Source: an uncultured Tenacibaculum sp. (GTDB taxonomy: Bacteria > Bacteroidota > Bacteroidia > Flavobacteriales > Flavobacteriaceae). Taken from it: a DNA stretch of 64,000 nucleotides. Below, one piece after another: positions 10,942 to 19,896 of the stretch. The notes under the pieces were generated by a model. That model saw nothing but the letters and a program-made list of their open reading frames with translations. It had not been told where the DNA came from and ran no database searches. The stretch covers positions 248,001 to 312,000 of the forward strand of contig CANMIL010000005.1 of NCBI GenBank assembly GCA_947497895.1, read 5' to 3'. The stretch's first letter is position 1. Every line of letters starts with the position of its first letter. Position numbers and translations under genes: made by a program.

Positions 10942-11864
10942 CCGCAAAGAATAATATTGTTCAAGTTTTTGAGTCAGGAATTAATAGTTTTGAGCTAGCC
11001 AATACTTTCATTAAGGAAGGTACGTATCTGAGATTTGGCATTACTAAAAAAGATAATCCCGTATACAGACAAGCCCCATCCCTTCAGTTCAGCAAAAGAA
11101 CTTTGTACGATGACTTATCTGAAGATTACATAGATAACACTGCAAACATAAAAGAATTGTACTATGAAATAAAAGACCTTGCTTCAACATTTAAAGAGAC
11201 CGAAATTTTAGATGAAGTAGAGGTTAGAAAGAAACGAGATTACGTCGATAATTCTCTTGCTCCATATGGCGCAGCAACCATTTTAACTCGACAAAAAATG
11301 AAAAATCTTGTTTTTGCTTCGAGTGAAAATGTATTAGACTTTCTTAGTAGTAAGCGATATACTATTTCATACGAAGAAGGAGATCCCATAATTTATCCAA
11401 GAGGTGGATGTCCACTTAAAACCAATGATTATATAATGAGGCCTCTAGTAAGGCTGTTTCTTGACAATTTCGAAATACCAACTTGGGTTGCTCAATCCAT
11501 GTATTTAGATTCTGTTAAGGAAGTATATTTTGGTCGTGTTAATGATAATCGAAGTTGTGAACATGTATACATATACACATATAATCCTGGTGATTATAGC
11601 TTTAGAGAAAGTTCTTACGCCGATTATTACATCGACAAAGGTTTTTCAAAAACAAAGGAGTATTATTCACCTGAATTCTATACTTACAGTGGCGATACCT
11701 TCAGGCATTTTGGATCTATTTTCTGGATCCCTGAAATTTCGATTGCACCTAATTCAGTTGAGACCTTTAAAATCCCCACAAAGCTACAAAATGATGTTAA
11801 AATGCACCTTGAAGGAATATCTGAATCTGGAAATCTAATCTCAAAGAAAATAATCATTAACTAA
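9522..11864 (+). CDS. Secreted MG2/TonB-plug-like protein, tandem paralogue 2
   Basis: 780 residues from the ATG at 9522, with the same signal peptide as copy 1. The N-terminal MG2-like part is almost identical to copy 1 up to the KLNK-LKKDEQLL segment near residue 480. After that it becomes distinct (for example VFESGINSFELANTFIKEG) and the plug-like region carries a different insert with a RGGC motif (YPRGGCPLKTNDY). The C-terminal KEYYSPEF...FGSIFWIPEI block is retained. The gene lies 77 nt after copy 1 with no terminator between them, so co-transcription is likely. The plug-like domain without a barrel suggests a surface-associated or periplasmic protein; the partner is unknown. Confidence 0.82.
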   Translation: MRSLFLTSLFLISCLSLFSQNKSLENKYIEYFENTREIPYLHLNKTSFIKGEEIWLKSYILEQNSQELHKTTSNLYVSIFDDDGKLKDQKLFRITDGLGMGSIKIDSTFTKETYFLKASTNWMKNFHEDNSYIQKIEIVSNKRKPTINNFSQDKFYEFKLFPEGGHILAETINNLGILIKDKNNKGISISKGVIKNIKGDIIKEFKTNRFGLGDVNLLVRENEIYSFEATLENGIVISQKTPIQNKKGVTMRVINSNPENLFIKVRTNKKSLENLASKKYTIFVHNTREYQKREFTFNREDIIYSLIIDKKKLAKGVNTITVFNENFEPILERIIYNHKAELYSDVSIHKISSTVDSLTFQIKNKSDQKLFLSSSFLPSQTKSYNPNSSIYSAFIFKPYIKGNIQNIDYYLNNTNHKKLRDLDLLLLTQGWSKYSWNNIFNSPPDTNYQFENGITVKGKLNKTLKKDEQLLIFSAKNNIVQVFESGINSFELANTFIKEGTYLRFGITKKDNPVYRQAPSLQFSKRTLYDDLSEDYIDNTANIKELYYEIKDLASTFKETEILDEVEVRKKRDYVDNSLAPYGAATILTRQKMKNLVFASSENVLDFLSSKRYTISYEEGDPIIYPRGGCPLKTNDYIMRPLVRLFLDNFEIPTWVAQSMYLDSVKEVYFGRVNDNRSCEHVYIYTYNPGDYSFRESSYADYYIDKGFSKTKEYYSPEFYTYSGDTFRHFGSIFWIPEISIAPNSVETFKIPTKLQNDVKMHLEGISESGNLISKKIIIN

Positions 11865-11901
11865 CATTGTTAAATTTTATAGGTAAAGCAAGTCTAACTT
11901 T

Positions 11902-11909
11902 TATTTTTG
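11902..11909 (+). promoter_or_regulatory. -7 promoter element upstream of paralogue 3
   Basis: TATTTTTG fits TAnnTTTG and would start transcription about 30 nt before the ATG at 11945. Copies 1 and 2 lack an exact match at this position, so copy 3 may be separately expressed. Confidence 0.45.
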
Positions 11910-11944
11910 GTAAATTTATAGAGAACTAATTAACTACATACGCT

Positions 11945-14302
11945 ATGAGGTTGCTATTCTTTAAAATTTACTTTTTACTGTATTGTTTAACTCTATTTTC
12001 TCAAAATAAGAATCTTGAAAATAGTTATAATGAATATTTTGAAATTACAAGGGAAATCCCCCATCTACATTTAAATAAAACAACTTTCCTTTCTGGTGAA
12101 GATATTTGGTTTAAATCATACGTACTGGAGCAAAATTCTCAGAAACTACATAAAACCACCTCCAATTTATATGTATCTATTTTTGATGATGAAGGAAATT
12201 TAAAAGATCAAAAATTAATACGTGTAACAAATGGTATGGGAATAGGTAGTATAAAAGTAGATTCTACTTTTACAAAAGAAACCTACTTTTTAAAAGCCTC
12301 AACAAATTGGATGAAAAACTTCCACGAGGACAATTCTTACATTCAAAAGATCAAAATTGTTTCTAACGCAAAAAATAAGTCTTCAAACAATTTTACCCAA
12401 GATAAATTTTACGAATTTAAATTATTCCCCGAAGGAGGTCATATACTGGGTGGATCGATAAATAATTTTGGCGTTCTAATAAAAGATAAAAACAACAAAG
12501 GAATCACCATTGATAAAGGATTTGTTAAAAATAGTAAAGGTGATATTATTAAAGAATTCAAAACAAACAAGTTTGGACTTGGCGATGTGAATTTTTACTT
12601 TCATGAAAATGAGGTGTATTCTTTTGAAGCAACATTAGATAATGGTGTCGTCATTTCTCAAAAAACATCCATCTCAAATATACAAGGAATTGCAATGAGA
12701 GTTGTTAATAGTAATCCTAACAATTTGTTTATCAAAATTAGAACCAATGAGAATTCTATAAAGAACCTAGCATCAAAAACATATACCATATTCATTCATA
12801 ACACTAGGAAATACCAAAAACAAGAGCTTACATTTAATGGCATAGACACCAAATATTCTCTCATTATTAATAAAGGAAAGTTAGCAAAAGGTGTTAATAC
12901 AATAACTGTATTTAATGAAGATTTTAAACCTGTGTTGGAAAGGATTATATACAATCATAAAGAAGAGCTGTATTCCGATATTAATATTGATAAAATAAGT
13001 TCAACAGCAGATTCTCTAACCGTCCAAATCAAGAATAAAGGCAGTCAAAAACTGTATTTAAGCTCTTCTTTTCTTCCTTCTCAAACCAAGGCCTATGCTA
13101 ACACTAATAACGTTTACAGTTCTTTTATGTTCAGACCTTATCTTAAAGGAGACATTCAAAACATTGATTATTACATAAAAGACATTAACCATAAAAAACT
13201 GCGTGATTTAGATTTACTTTTATTAACACAAGGATGGAGTAAATACAGTTGGAATAATATATTTGACTACCCTCCAAATACTAATTATAATTTTGAAAAT
13301 GGTATTACCATTACTGGAAAACTGAATAAAGCTTTAAAAAAGGATCAACAATTGGTTGTTTTTTCTTCAGAAAATGATATCATTGAAGTTTTAACACCGA
13401 ATAATGGTTCTTTTAAACTACCAAACACTTACGTCCTTGAAAATTCTAATATAGAATTCGGAATAACTAATAAAAATGGAATCACATTAAAAGCATCACC
13501 TTCGCTTCAATTTACGAATCGAAGTTCGTTTGAAAATCTATCAGATACTTTTTTAGAAAAAAAGGAAATCGATTATCAACTAAATTATCAAATTGTAGAC
13601 TTAAAATCGACTTTCAGAGAAAACGAAATTCTCGACGAAGTAGAAATTAAAAAGAAGAGAGATAGAACGGACTTTGATGAAGCTGTATTAGATGAGCTTA
13701 ACTTTCCTGTAAGAAAATTCAATATAGAAGCTGACCCTAGTACTAGCGTACTAGATGTGCTTAGAAAAAAATATCATATTTATTATAAAGATGCAATCCC
13801 TTTTCCTATAATTTCCTCCAGAGGAGGAACTATTACCAATAGTTTCAGAGGTACAGTAGAAGTTTACCTTGATGACGACAAAATATACCCATCTCCTTTG
13901 GCAACTATTTTAGAACAGCTTCCAATAAACACCATTAAAGGAATTTATTATGGTGAGAAAAATAAATACAGTCCATATGTTGGTCACTATCCGGTTGAAT
14001 ACGTGTACATATACAGTTATTCTCCTGGAGAATATAAAACCAGCAATAGTAGCTTAGGAACATATAAAGTAAAGAAAGGGTTTTCACAAACAAAAGATTA
14101 TTACTCTCCAGAGTTTAAAACTTATAGTACCGAAACTTTTCTACATTATGGATCTGTTTTCTGGATTCCAGAAATCTCTATCGCTCCAAACTCAGTAAAA
14201 ACTTTTAAAATACCAACAAAACTCCAAGAGGAAATAAGGATGTATTTAGAGGGTGTATCTGAATCAGGAAGCCTAATTTCAAAGAAAACCATACTGAAAT
14301 AA
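11945..14302 (+). CDS. Secreted MG2/TonB-plug-like protein, tandem paralogue 3
   Basis: 785 residues with signal peptide MRLLFFKIYFLLYCLTLFSQ. It has the same architecture as the two preceding genes: MG2-like N-terminus (HLNKTTFLSGEDIWFKSY), a long beta-rich middle, a plug-like region (ILDEVEIKKKRD...VLDVLRKKY...VEVYLDDDKI) with a RGG element, and the final KDYYSPEF...YGSVFWIPEI block. It has diverged from copies 1 and 2 throughout, so it is the older duplicate, yet its C-terminal third is more like copy 1 than copy 2 is. It does not share the repeated leader. No barrel domain is present. Function unknown. Confidence 0.82.
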   Translation: MRLLFFKIYFLLYCLTLFSQNKNLENSYNEYFEITREIPHLHLNKTTFLSGEDIWFKSYVLEQNSQKLHKTTSNLYVSIFDDEGNLKDQKLIRVTNGMGIGSIKVDSTFTKETYFLKASTNWMKNFHEDNSYIQKIKIVSNAKNKSSNNFTQDKFYEFKLFPEGGHILGGSINNFGVLIKDKNNKGITIDKGFVKNSKGDIIKEFKTNKFGLGDVNFYFHENEVYSFEATLDNGVVISQKTSISNIQGIAMRVVNSNPNNLFIKIRTNENSIKNLASKTYTIFIHNTRKYQKQELTFNGIDTKYSLIINKGKLAKGVNTITVFNEDFKPVLERIIYNHKEELYSDINIDKISSTADSLTVQIKNKGSQKLYLSSSFLPSQTKAYANTNNVYSSFMFRPYLKGDIQNIDYYIKDINHKKLRDLDLLLLTQGWSKYSWNNIFDYPPNTNYNFENGITITGKLNKALKKDQQLVVFSSENDIIEVLTPNNGSFKLPNTYVLENSNIEFGITNKNGITLKASPSLQFTNRSSFENLSDTFLEKKEIDYQLNYQIVDLKSTFRENEILDEVEIKKKRDRTDFDEAVLDELNFPVRKFNIEADPSTSVLDVLRKKYHIYYKDAIPFPIISSRGGTITNSFRGTVEVYLDDDKIYPSPLATILEQLPINTIKGIYYGEKNKYSPYVGHYPVEYVYIYSYSPGEYKTSNSSLGTYKVKKGFSQTKDYYSPEFKTYSTETFLHYGSVFWIPEISIAPNSVKTFKIPTKLQEEIRMYLEGVSESGSLISKKTILK

Positions 14303-14368
14303 CTTTAACATTTAAACATTACCTCTGAAATGATTATTACAATTAACTCATTATCAAAACAATAACCT

Positions 14369-14800
14369 ATGATTACTAGAAATTTCCTATTTGCCCTAGC
14401 GATGATATTTTCGCTAAACATTATTGCCCAAGAAAGCAAAGAACCAAAAACCTTCGATGTTGTTATTGAAACTGACGAAAGAAAATCAAATCAATTTGTT
14501 CTTGATTTCTTAAGAACTGATTCTCGAATCCGCAGCTATCAATTGCGCAAACTCATCGATCATCAGATGCGAACAAATTCGAGTAACTTTGAAACCGCTA
14601 ATACTAGAAAATTAAAAAAGTTCGGCAAACCAAGTCCTACAGTAACGAAAATTTTTCTTGATGATGAAGTTGTTCTTGGAGAAGGAATAAATCGACTTTA
14701 TCTTTTAGATCAAATGCGAATGAAAGAGGTATCCAGAGTATTACGAGCTCAACCTTCTTTCGATAAAGAAATCTACATTTACCGAATAAAAGAAATATAA
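14369..14800 (+). CDS. Small secreted protein resembling the plug-like domain of its neighbours
   Basis: 143 residues with a signal peptide ending in NIIAQ. I recognise no named family. The mature part repeats the order of short motifs in the last third of the three upstream paralogues: VLDFL, then VTKIFLDDEVVL, then a KEVSRVLRAQ segment, then KEIYIYRI; compare VLDFL, VRLFLDN, KEVYFG and HVYIYTY in copy 2. This suggests a stand-alone version of the plug-like domain. It is 66 nt after paralogue 3 and is closed by a terminator, so it is probably the last gene of that unit. The relationship is inferred from short motifs only. Confidence 0.7.
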   Translation: MITRNFLFALAMIFSLNIIAQESKEPKTFDVVIETDERKSNQFVLDFLRTDSRIRSYQLRKLIDHQMRTNSSNFETANTRKLKKFGKPSPTVTKIFLDDEVVLGEGINRLYLLDQMRMKEVSRVLRAQPSFDKEIYIYRIKEI

Positions 14801-14828
14801 AAACTGAGAATTATCTCAGTTTTTTTTA
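14799..14828 (+). terminator. Rho-independent terminator
   Basis: AAAACTGAGA pairs with TCTCAGTTTT, followed by T-run. It lies between converging genes and may serve both strands. Confidence 0.85.
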
Positions 14829-15896
14829 TAAACTCATTAATTCAACATTTGGGTGAAAGGCAGGAACAGCAAACCAAAAAGACATATAGGAATTTGTATC
14901 TTCAAGTTTTTCTCCTGTCCTATTCCCTGAAATGGCACTTCCATTAATGGACCATTGATTACCTTCATTATCCATAAAAAAAGAATCCATCGAATTACCC
15001 ATTTCAAATATTAAATCTTTCTGTTCATTATTAAGAACGAATGTTTGAATAATATTCTCGTTACCTACTATTAAAATATCTTTTCCTAAAATAGACCTTT
15101 TTACGACCTTTCCTCCACTGAAATCTGAAAACCTAAAAACCTTTACTCGATTTTCTATTTTTAGAGCATGTATTCTTTCTTTGGAAGGTAACCTATTATC
15201 TAAATTAGGTACTGGAAATACAAAAAAGTCATGATCTTCTCTGTATGAACCGTATGGATAAATATCATAATGTCTATTCAAACCTTGTTCGTCCGATAAG
15301 ACCAATGTATTTGGATATTCTCTTTTCCAAAGTTCCCATGTTGTTTCAATCAAATTAACATTCTCTGGAACCTTTCCGATAAACTCACCATTCACACATT
15401 TTTCCTCCAGTTGACTCCAATTGCTATCTGTTTGCCTATCATATAATATTAAATTGGCATTATAGAGCAAACCCGATACTCCAAAAGATAATTCTCTACC
15501 TTCTATATTTCTATTCCAGCCTAAAGCTGTTCCCGTTAACGGACAATAGGATATGGTAACTTTTTCTCCACCTAATTCATCATTAACAACCTCATGCCAG
15601 TCTAAAATTCTATGTGGATACGCTTTAACCTCTCCATTTTTAACAACACCAATAACTAAATCATCATTTAACAAATAGGTTGCCTCATTTGCTCTATAAA
15701 ATTTCGGAGAATTAATTGATGGAATTCCATCTTTACCTGAGCCTCCATCTATGACTTCGTCTTTTGGAATCAACCAAGAAGTAGCATTAGTATTACCTCC
15801 TCCATTCGTACTTCCATTACCTAGCTCATTCGCATCACCACCTGAACAAGAAGCTATTAAGAGAGTTAAAAAAAATAAGATAAACCTTGACTTCAT
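14826..15896 (-). CDS. DUF3179 domain lipoprotein
   Basis: 356 residues. The signal peptide ends in the lipobox LIASC, followed by a Gly/Asn-rich linker. The body has the DUF3179 hallmarks: DEVIDGGSGKDGIPSINSPKF near the start, VKAYPHRILDWHEVVND, and the cysteine-containing VTISYCPLTGTALGW, then DRQTDSNWSQ. The biochemical role of DUF3179 proteins is not established. It is preceded on the same strand by a putative outer membrane protein gene with only 2 nt between them, so the two are almost certainly one operon and may act together at the outer membrane. Confidence 0.87.
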   Translation of the reverse strand: MKSRFILFFLTLLIASCSGGDANELGNGSTNGGGNTNATSWLIPKDEVIDGGSGKDGIPSINSPKFYRANEATYLLNDDLVIGVVKNGEVKAYPHRILDWHEVVNDELGGEKVTISYCPLTGTALGWNRNIEGRELSFGVSGLLYNANLILYDRQTDSNWSQLEEKCVNGEFIGKVPENVNLIETTWELWKREYPNTLVLSDEQGLNRHYDIYPYGSYREDHDFFVFPVPNLDNRLPSKERIHALKIENRVKVFRFSDFSGGKVVKRSILGKDILIVGNENIIQTFVLNNEQKDLIFEMGNSMDSFFMDNEGNQWSINGSAISGNRTGEKLEDTNSYMSFWFAVPAFHPNVELMSL

Positions 15897-15898
15897 TT

Positions 15899-16864
15899 TT
15901 AGTAGATTAAGTTAGTATTTGTTTTTTCTTTTTTGGATAACCTTAAAGTTACACCTAAGTTTAATCGATATGTAGGGGTCAATTGAATGCCATCAACGTT
16001 ACTGTAAACAGGAACTTCTAGACTTGAATTTAAATTAAAGTTATTAGAAACATTATAAGAAAGAGTTGGTCTCACAAAAATCCATTCTCCCCCTGTATTA
16101 ACTATTTCATTATCATTTAAAACATCTCTATCGGCATGTCTATATTTAAATTGTAAACTCGTTTCAAATAATTCATTAAAGAACAAAAATTGGTCTGATA
16201 GAATCAGAAACAACTGCTGTTCATTACCAAACTTATAATCATTATCTCCTAGGTATGAATCGTTAACTCCGGTCCCTCGAAAAGTATACCTCATTGTAAA
16301 ATTTAAACTTTTCCTAAAGTTAAAATAAGTACCAATTGAGCTCATCAAAATACCATCGTAAGTATTACTACCTGGTTGTAAATCGGCATTTAAAGTAATA
16401 CCTAAATTATTTTCTCTATCCGTCGCACCTAATGGAAGTTTCACCCCTCCTCCAATTGAATAATTCCAATTTCCAAATTCCAAAATTCGATATCTTGCTA
16501 AAACAATGGCGTCTCCAATTCCAAAAGATTCATCGATATTGTTATTCAATAAAATTCTTCGCTGTTGATTTACCCAAGTTAACAAAGCCTCTACTGATAA
16601 TCGTGATGTTATACTATAACCTAAATTCAATAATACCGAATGTGTAGTTCTTAAACGATTACTATCATCGAGTGTTTCATTTCCACGATTTAAAGTATTC
16701 AAGTTATTGTAATCATAAAACAAACCAACTTGGATGGTTCCTTTTTCTAAGATTGGTAATCCAATATTGTTTGATAATGGTACACCTCCAGAACAGCATG
16801 TTTGAGCTACATTGGGTAAAGTAAATGTAAGAACACCCAAAAAAAACAATATTCTGAAAACCAT
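15899..16864 (-). CDS. Putative outer-membrane beta-barrel protein with a CCSGG motif
   Basis: 321 residues with a signal peptide (ends near NVAQ) followed at once by TCCSGGVPLSNNIGLP. The rest alternates polar and hydrophobic residues in strand-sized blocks (TTHSVLLNLGYSITSRLSVEALLTWV, NLNSSLEVPVYSNVDGIQLTPTYRLNLGVTLRLS), as in outer-membrane barrels of the transporter type. Two adjacent cysteines at the mature N-terminus could bind metal or form a disulfide; that is inference. It is the first gene of a two-gene operon with the DUF3179 lipoprotein. The substrate cannot be told. Confidence 0.72.
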   Translation of the reverse strand: MVFRILFFLGVLTFTLPNVAQTCCSGGVPLSNNIGLPILEKGTIQVGLFYDYNNLNTLNRGNETLDDSNRLRTTHSVLLNLGYSITSRLSVEALLTWVNQQRRILLNNNIDESFGIGDAIVLARYRILEFGNWNYSIGGGVKLPLGATDRENNLGITLNADLQPGSNTYDGILMSSIGTYFNFRKSLNFTMRYTFRGTGVNDSYLGDNDYKFGNEQQLFLILSDQFLFFNELFETSLQFKYRHADRDVLNDNEIVNTGGEWIFVRPTLSYNVSNNFNLNSSLEVPVYSNVDGIQLTPTYRLNLGVTLRLSKKEKTNTNLIY

Positions 16865-16928
16865 ATTTAAAGTTTGACTCTTAGTCGATTAAAAAGTAGC
16901 TCCTTACAAACTTTAACATATAGCAACA

Positions 16929-16964
16929 AAAAACACCATTATAGCTGGCTATAATGGTGTTTTT
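16929..16964 (-). terminator. Terminator hairpin after sppA
   Basis: A perfect 17-bp stem (ACACCATTATAGC core) with a 2-nt centre and T/A tracts on both sides. In the sppA orientation it is followed by a T-run. Confidence 0.9.
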
Positions 16965-16981
16965 ATTATGTAATTATACTT

Positions 16982-18727
16982 TTATTTTATATCATAAAGA
17001 AAAGGCATTCTGGCTTGAATTCCTTTTAAGCTTTTAAAATCCTTAATAGCTTTGTAAGCTCTCAATTCTTCATCACCTAATAATTCTTCCAAAATCTCTT
17101 GCTTTGAACTTTTTCCAAAAGGAGATATTTTAAGTGATTCTTTCAACTCTTTCTTATAATTCGGGTAATTTCTAACTCTGTAGTCTTCGACTTTAGCCAA
17201 TTCAGCCGCTATTTCAAGCGCATCATTTAAACTCCCTAACTCATCAACCAATCCGTTGGCTAATGCTTCTTTACCTGTCCAAACACGACCTTGAGCAATT
17301 GCATCTACCTCTTCAAAAGGCATTCCTCTACCTGATGAAACTCGATTAACAAAAACTTTATACGTTTCTTCAACTCCTTGCTTCGTTACATCATAGAATC
17401 TTTTATCCATTGGTTCAAAAAGACTATAATTAGGACTGTTATTTGTAGAAACCTGTTCTGCATTTATTCCTAATTTACCTGCCAACTCACTAGCATTCGG
17501 AAGAACGCCAAACACGCCTATCGACCCAGTAATTGTTGTTGGTTCAGCAACAATTTTATTGGCGTTACAAGCGATATAATAACCTCCTGAAGCCGCTACA
17601 TTACCCATTGACACGACAACAGGTTTTTCTTTTTTAGCTAACTCTAATTCTCTCCATATCAACTCGGAAGCTAAAGCACTTCCTCCAGGCGAATTTACTC
17701 TTAGAACAATAGCCTTTACATTTTTATCTTTCTTTGCTTTTCTTATTGCTTTATTAGTCAAACCTTGTCCTATGATATCTTGAGTTCCCTCTCCATAAAA
17801 AATTTGTCCTTGAGCATAAATAACAGCTATTTTATTCTTTGAAGACGACCTTATTTTACCATTTCCAGCTTTCACATAATCTTCCAAAGAAATCGATTTA
17901 GGTTTACTTCCAACAGTCGCCTCTAATTTTTCTTCATATTCATCCTGATAAATAACACCATCAATTAAGTTATTTTCAAGAGCCAATTCTGGAGTCCTAG
18001 CTTTTAAACTATCTGCAATACCATTTAATTCTTTTGTAGAAACATCCCTACTTACAGAGATATCCTCAATAATTTCAGACCAAATAGACTTTAAGAAAGA
18101 AGTTGTTTGTTCTCTATTTGCCTGACTCATTTCATTATTTAAATAAGGCTCAACAGCACTCTTATATTTTCCATGTCGGATCACCTCCATTTTTACGCCG
18201 AACTTATCCTCAAAGTCTTTGTAATATAAAATTTCAGTTGATAATCCACGAAAATCGATAATACCCACTGGGTTCACAAAAACACTATCTGCTACAGAAC
18301 TTAAATAATAATTCTTCTGATCATAAAAATCGTTATACGCATAAACAAACTTTCCACTCTCTTTGAACTCTTCTAATTTATTTCGAACTGCCTGTGTCTG
18401 TGCAATTCCGGCGTTTATAAAAGAAGTATTAATACTAATACCTTTTATTTTAGAATCTGTTTTCGCATTTTCTATAGCGGCAATAACATTGTTTAATCCT
18501 AAGCCAGTTGGAGAAATACCCAAAGCATCAACAAAAGGGTTTTTATCCTTCGGTGAATAATCTTTAATTTTCATTGATAAGTCAAGCTTCAAAACTGAAT
18601 TTTCTTCTACCTCTACCTCATTCGAAGAACCCGCTACTGAGGCTATTAAAGCAAAAAGTATAAAGATTAAAAATAACGCGATAAAAAAGCCTAAAATCGA
18701 GGCCAATAAGTTTCGTAAAAACTTCAT
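16982..18727 (-). CDS. sppA: Signal peptide peptidase SppA (long form)
   Basis: 581 residues, the length of the two-domain 67-kDa form. One N-terminal membrane anchor ([23 protein letters not shown]) is followed by two tandem S49 domains. The catalytic lysine is in the first ([12 protein letters not shown]) and the catalytic serine in the second ([15 protein letters not shown]), the known arrangement in E. coli SppA. It degrades cleaved signal peptides in the membrane. It is monocistronic: its own -7 element lies at 18747-18754 on the minus strand and a terminator at 16929-16964. Confidence 0.95.
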   Translation of the reverse strand: MKFLRNLLASILGFFIALFLIFILFALIASVAGSSNEVEVEENSVLKLDLSMKIKDYSPKDKNPFVDALGISPTGLGLNNVIAAIENAKTDSKIKGISINTSFINAGIAQTQAVRNKLEEFKESGKFVYAYNDFYDQKNYYLSSVADSVFVNPVGIIDFRGLSTEILYYKDFEDKFGVKMEVIRHGKYKSAVEPYLNNEMSQANREQTTSFLKSIWSEIIEDISVSRDVSTKELNGIADSLKARTPELALENNLIDGVIYQDEYEEKLEATVGSKPKSISLEDYVKAGNGKIRSSSKNKIAVIYAQGQIFYGEGTQDIIGQGLTNKAIRKAKKDKNVKAIVLRVNSPGGSALASELIWRELELAKKEKPVVVSMGNVAASGGYYIACNANKIVAEPTTITGSIGVFGVLPNASELAGKLGINAEQVSTNNSPNYSLFEPMDKRFYDVTKQGVEETYKVFVNRVSSGRGMPFEEVDAIAQGRVWTGKEALANGLVDELGSLNDALEIAAELAKVEDYRVRNYPNYKKELKESLKISPFGKSSKQEILEELLGDEELRAYKAIKDFKSLKGIQARMPFLYDIK

Positions 18728-18746
18728 TTCAAAATATTTTTATAAG

Positions 18747-18754
18747 CAAATATA
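18747..18754 (-). promoter_or_regulatory. -7 promoter element for sppA
   Basis: The minus strand reads TATATTTG, an exact TAnnTTTG, about 20 nt before the start codon. Confidence 0.5.
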
Positions 18755-18775
18755 AGATTTTGCAACGATTAAAAA

Positions 18776-19183
18776 CTACCTTAAAGTCATTCGATATTTA
18801 CGCTGTGCAAATTGAAAATATTGAAAGAGTAAATAGTTTACCTCATAACCATACTCAATGTATGGATCATAATTAATTCTATTTTCATAAATATTAGGAT
18901 TAAATAGCCCAGGGTTATTCACTCGTTGATTCCATATAGGAACAAGAAATCTGTTTCTAATTTCTAAATACTTCAAAGAATGGTAACCACGAGGTCTGGC
19001 TACTGAGTATAAATATCTATTAAAACCTGGATCGATTATTATAATTTCATATTCTAAACTATCATTGGCAATTACTACTGGCTTTTCCTTTCCATCATTA
19101 TTTGATTGCGTAGGAACCGAGCTACAGCCAATAATTACAGCTATAACTATTACAACACCTAAAACATTTTTTAAAAAACTCAT
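18776..19183 (-). CDS. Small lipoprotein, DUF6146-like
   Basis: 135 residues from the ATG at 19183; a TTG two codons upstream is less likely. The signal peptide ends with the lipobox VIIGC. The mature part contains LEYEIIIIDPGFNRYLYSVARPRGYHS and a Tyr/Asn/Arg-rich C-terminal half (NPNIYENRINYDPYIEYGYE), a pattern I associate with flavobacterial DUF6146 proteins. It is anchored on the periplasmic face or outer membrane by the lipid. No function is known. It is divergent from tag and upstream of sppA on the same strand. Confidence 0.78.
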   Translation of the reverse strand: MSFLKNVLGVVIVIAVIIGCSSVPTQSNNDGKEKPVVIANDSLEYEIIIIDPGFNRYLYSVARPRGYHSLKYLEIRNRFLVPIWNQRVNNPGLFNPNIYENRINYDPYIEYGYEVNYLLFQYFQFAQRKYRMTLR

Positions 19184-19286
19184 AATCAAGGATGTTTTAC
19201 TTTCTTAAAATTGCAAAAATTATTCCTTTTTTACACTACTTTTATTGTATTTAACAAAAATTTCAAACGCTAACAAAACTAATATC

Positions 19287-19856
19287 ATGAAAAATAGATG
19301 CTTTTGGGTAAGTGACGATGAACTTTATATGAAGTATCATGACGAAGAATGGGGAGTTCCAGTTTATGATGATCATACTTTATTTGAATTTTTAATACTG
19401 GAAACCTTCCAAGCTGGACTAAGTTGGATTACAGTTTTACGAAAGAGAGAAAACTTTAGAAAAGCTTTCGATAATTTCGATTATAAAAAAATCGCCCTCT
19501 ATACGGAAGAAAAATATGAAGAGCTTCTTCAAAACGAAGGAATTATTAGAAACAAACTAAAAATAAAAGCTACGATTACGAACGCACAAGCATTCATGAA
19601 AATCCAAGAAGAATACGGTTCTTATTCAAAATATTACTGGGAGTTTGTTAATGATAAGCCAATTCAAAATACTTTCAAAACGAAAAAAGAAGTTCCTGCG
19701 ACTACCGAATTATCTGATCAAATATCCAAAGATCTCAAAAAGAAAGGATTCAAGTTTGTAGGATCGACAGTTATCTATGCCTACATGCAAGCTACAGGAA
19801 TGGTAAATGATCATACTACGGACTGCTTTCGCTATAAGGAAGTACAAAATTTGTAA
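19287..19856 (+). CDS. tag: DNA-3-methyladenine glycosylase I
   Basis: 189 residues from the ATG at 19287. It starts with CFWVSDDELYMKYHDEEWGVP and ends with NDHTTDCFRY. The first Cys and His and the last His and Cys form the zinc snap known from E. coli Tag. The middle LFEFLILETFQAGLSWITVLRKRENFR is the family core with the catalytic glutamate. It excises 3-methyladenine from alkylated DNA. The next gene follows after 40 nt. The upstream in-frame TTG at 19245 would add residues outside the family fold and was not used. Confidence 0.95.
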   Translation: MKNRCFWVSDDELYMKYHDEEWGVPVYDDHTLFEFLILETFQAGLSWITVLRKRENFRKAFDNFDYKKIALYTEEKYEELLQNEGIIRNKLKIKATITNAQAFMKIQEEYGSYSKYYWEFVNDKPIQNTFKTKKEVPATTELSDQISKDLKKKGFKFVGSTVIYAYMQATGMVNDHTTDCFRYKEVQNL

Positions 19857-19896
19857 CTTTAGCATCTTATTTAGAAAACATTTAAATTATTTAATA

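Noticed and set aside
11530..11838. 102-codon plus-strand frame inside paralogue 2
   Set aside because: Lies entirely within the larger gene in another frame, with no signal or domain; the larger frame is conserved in copies 1 and 3.
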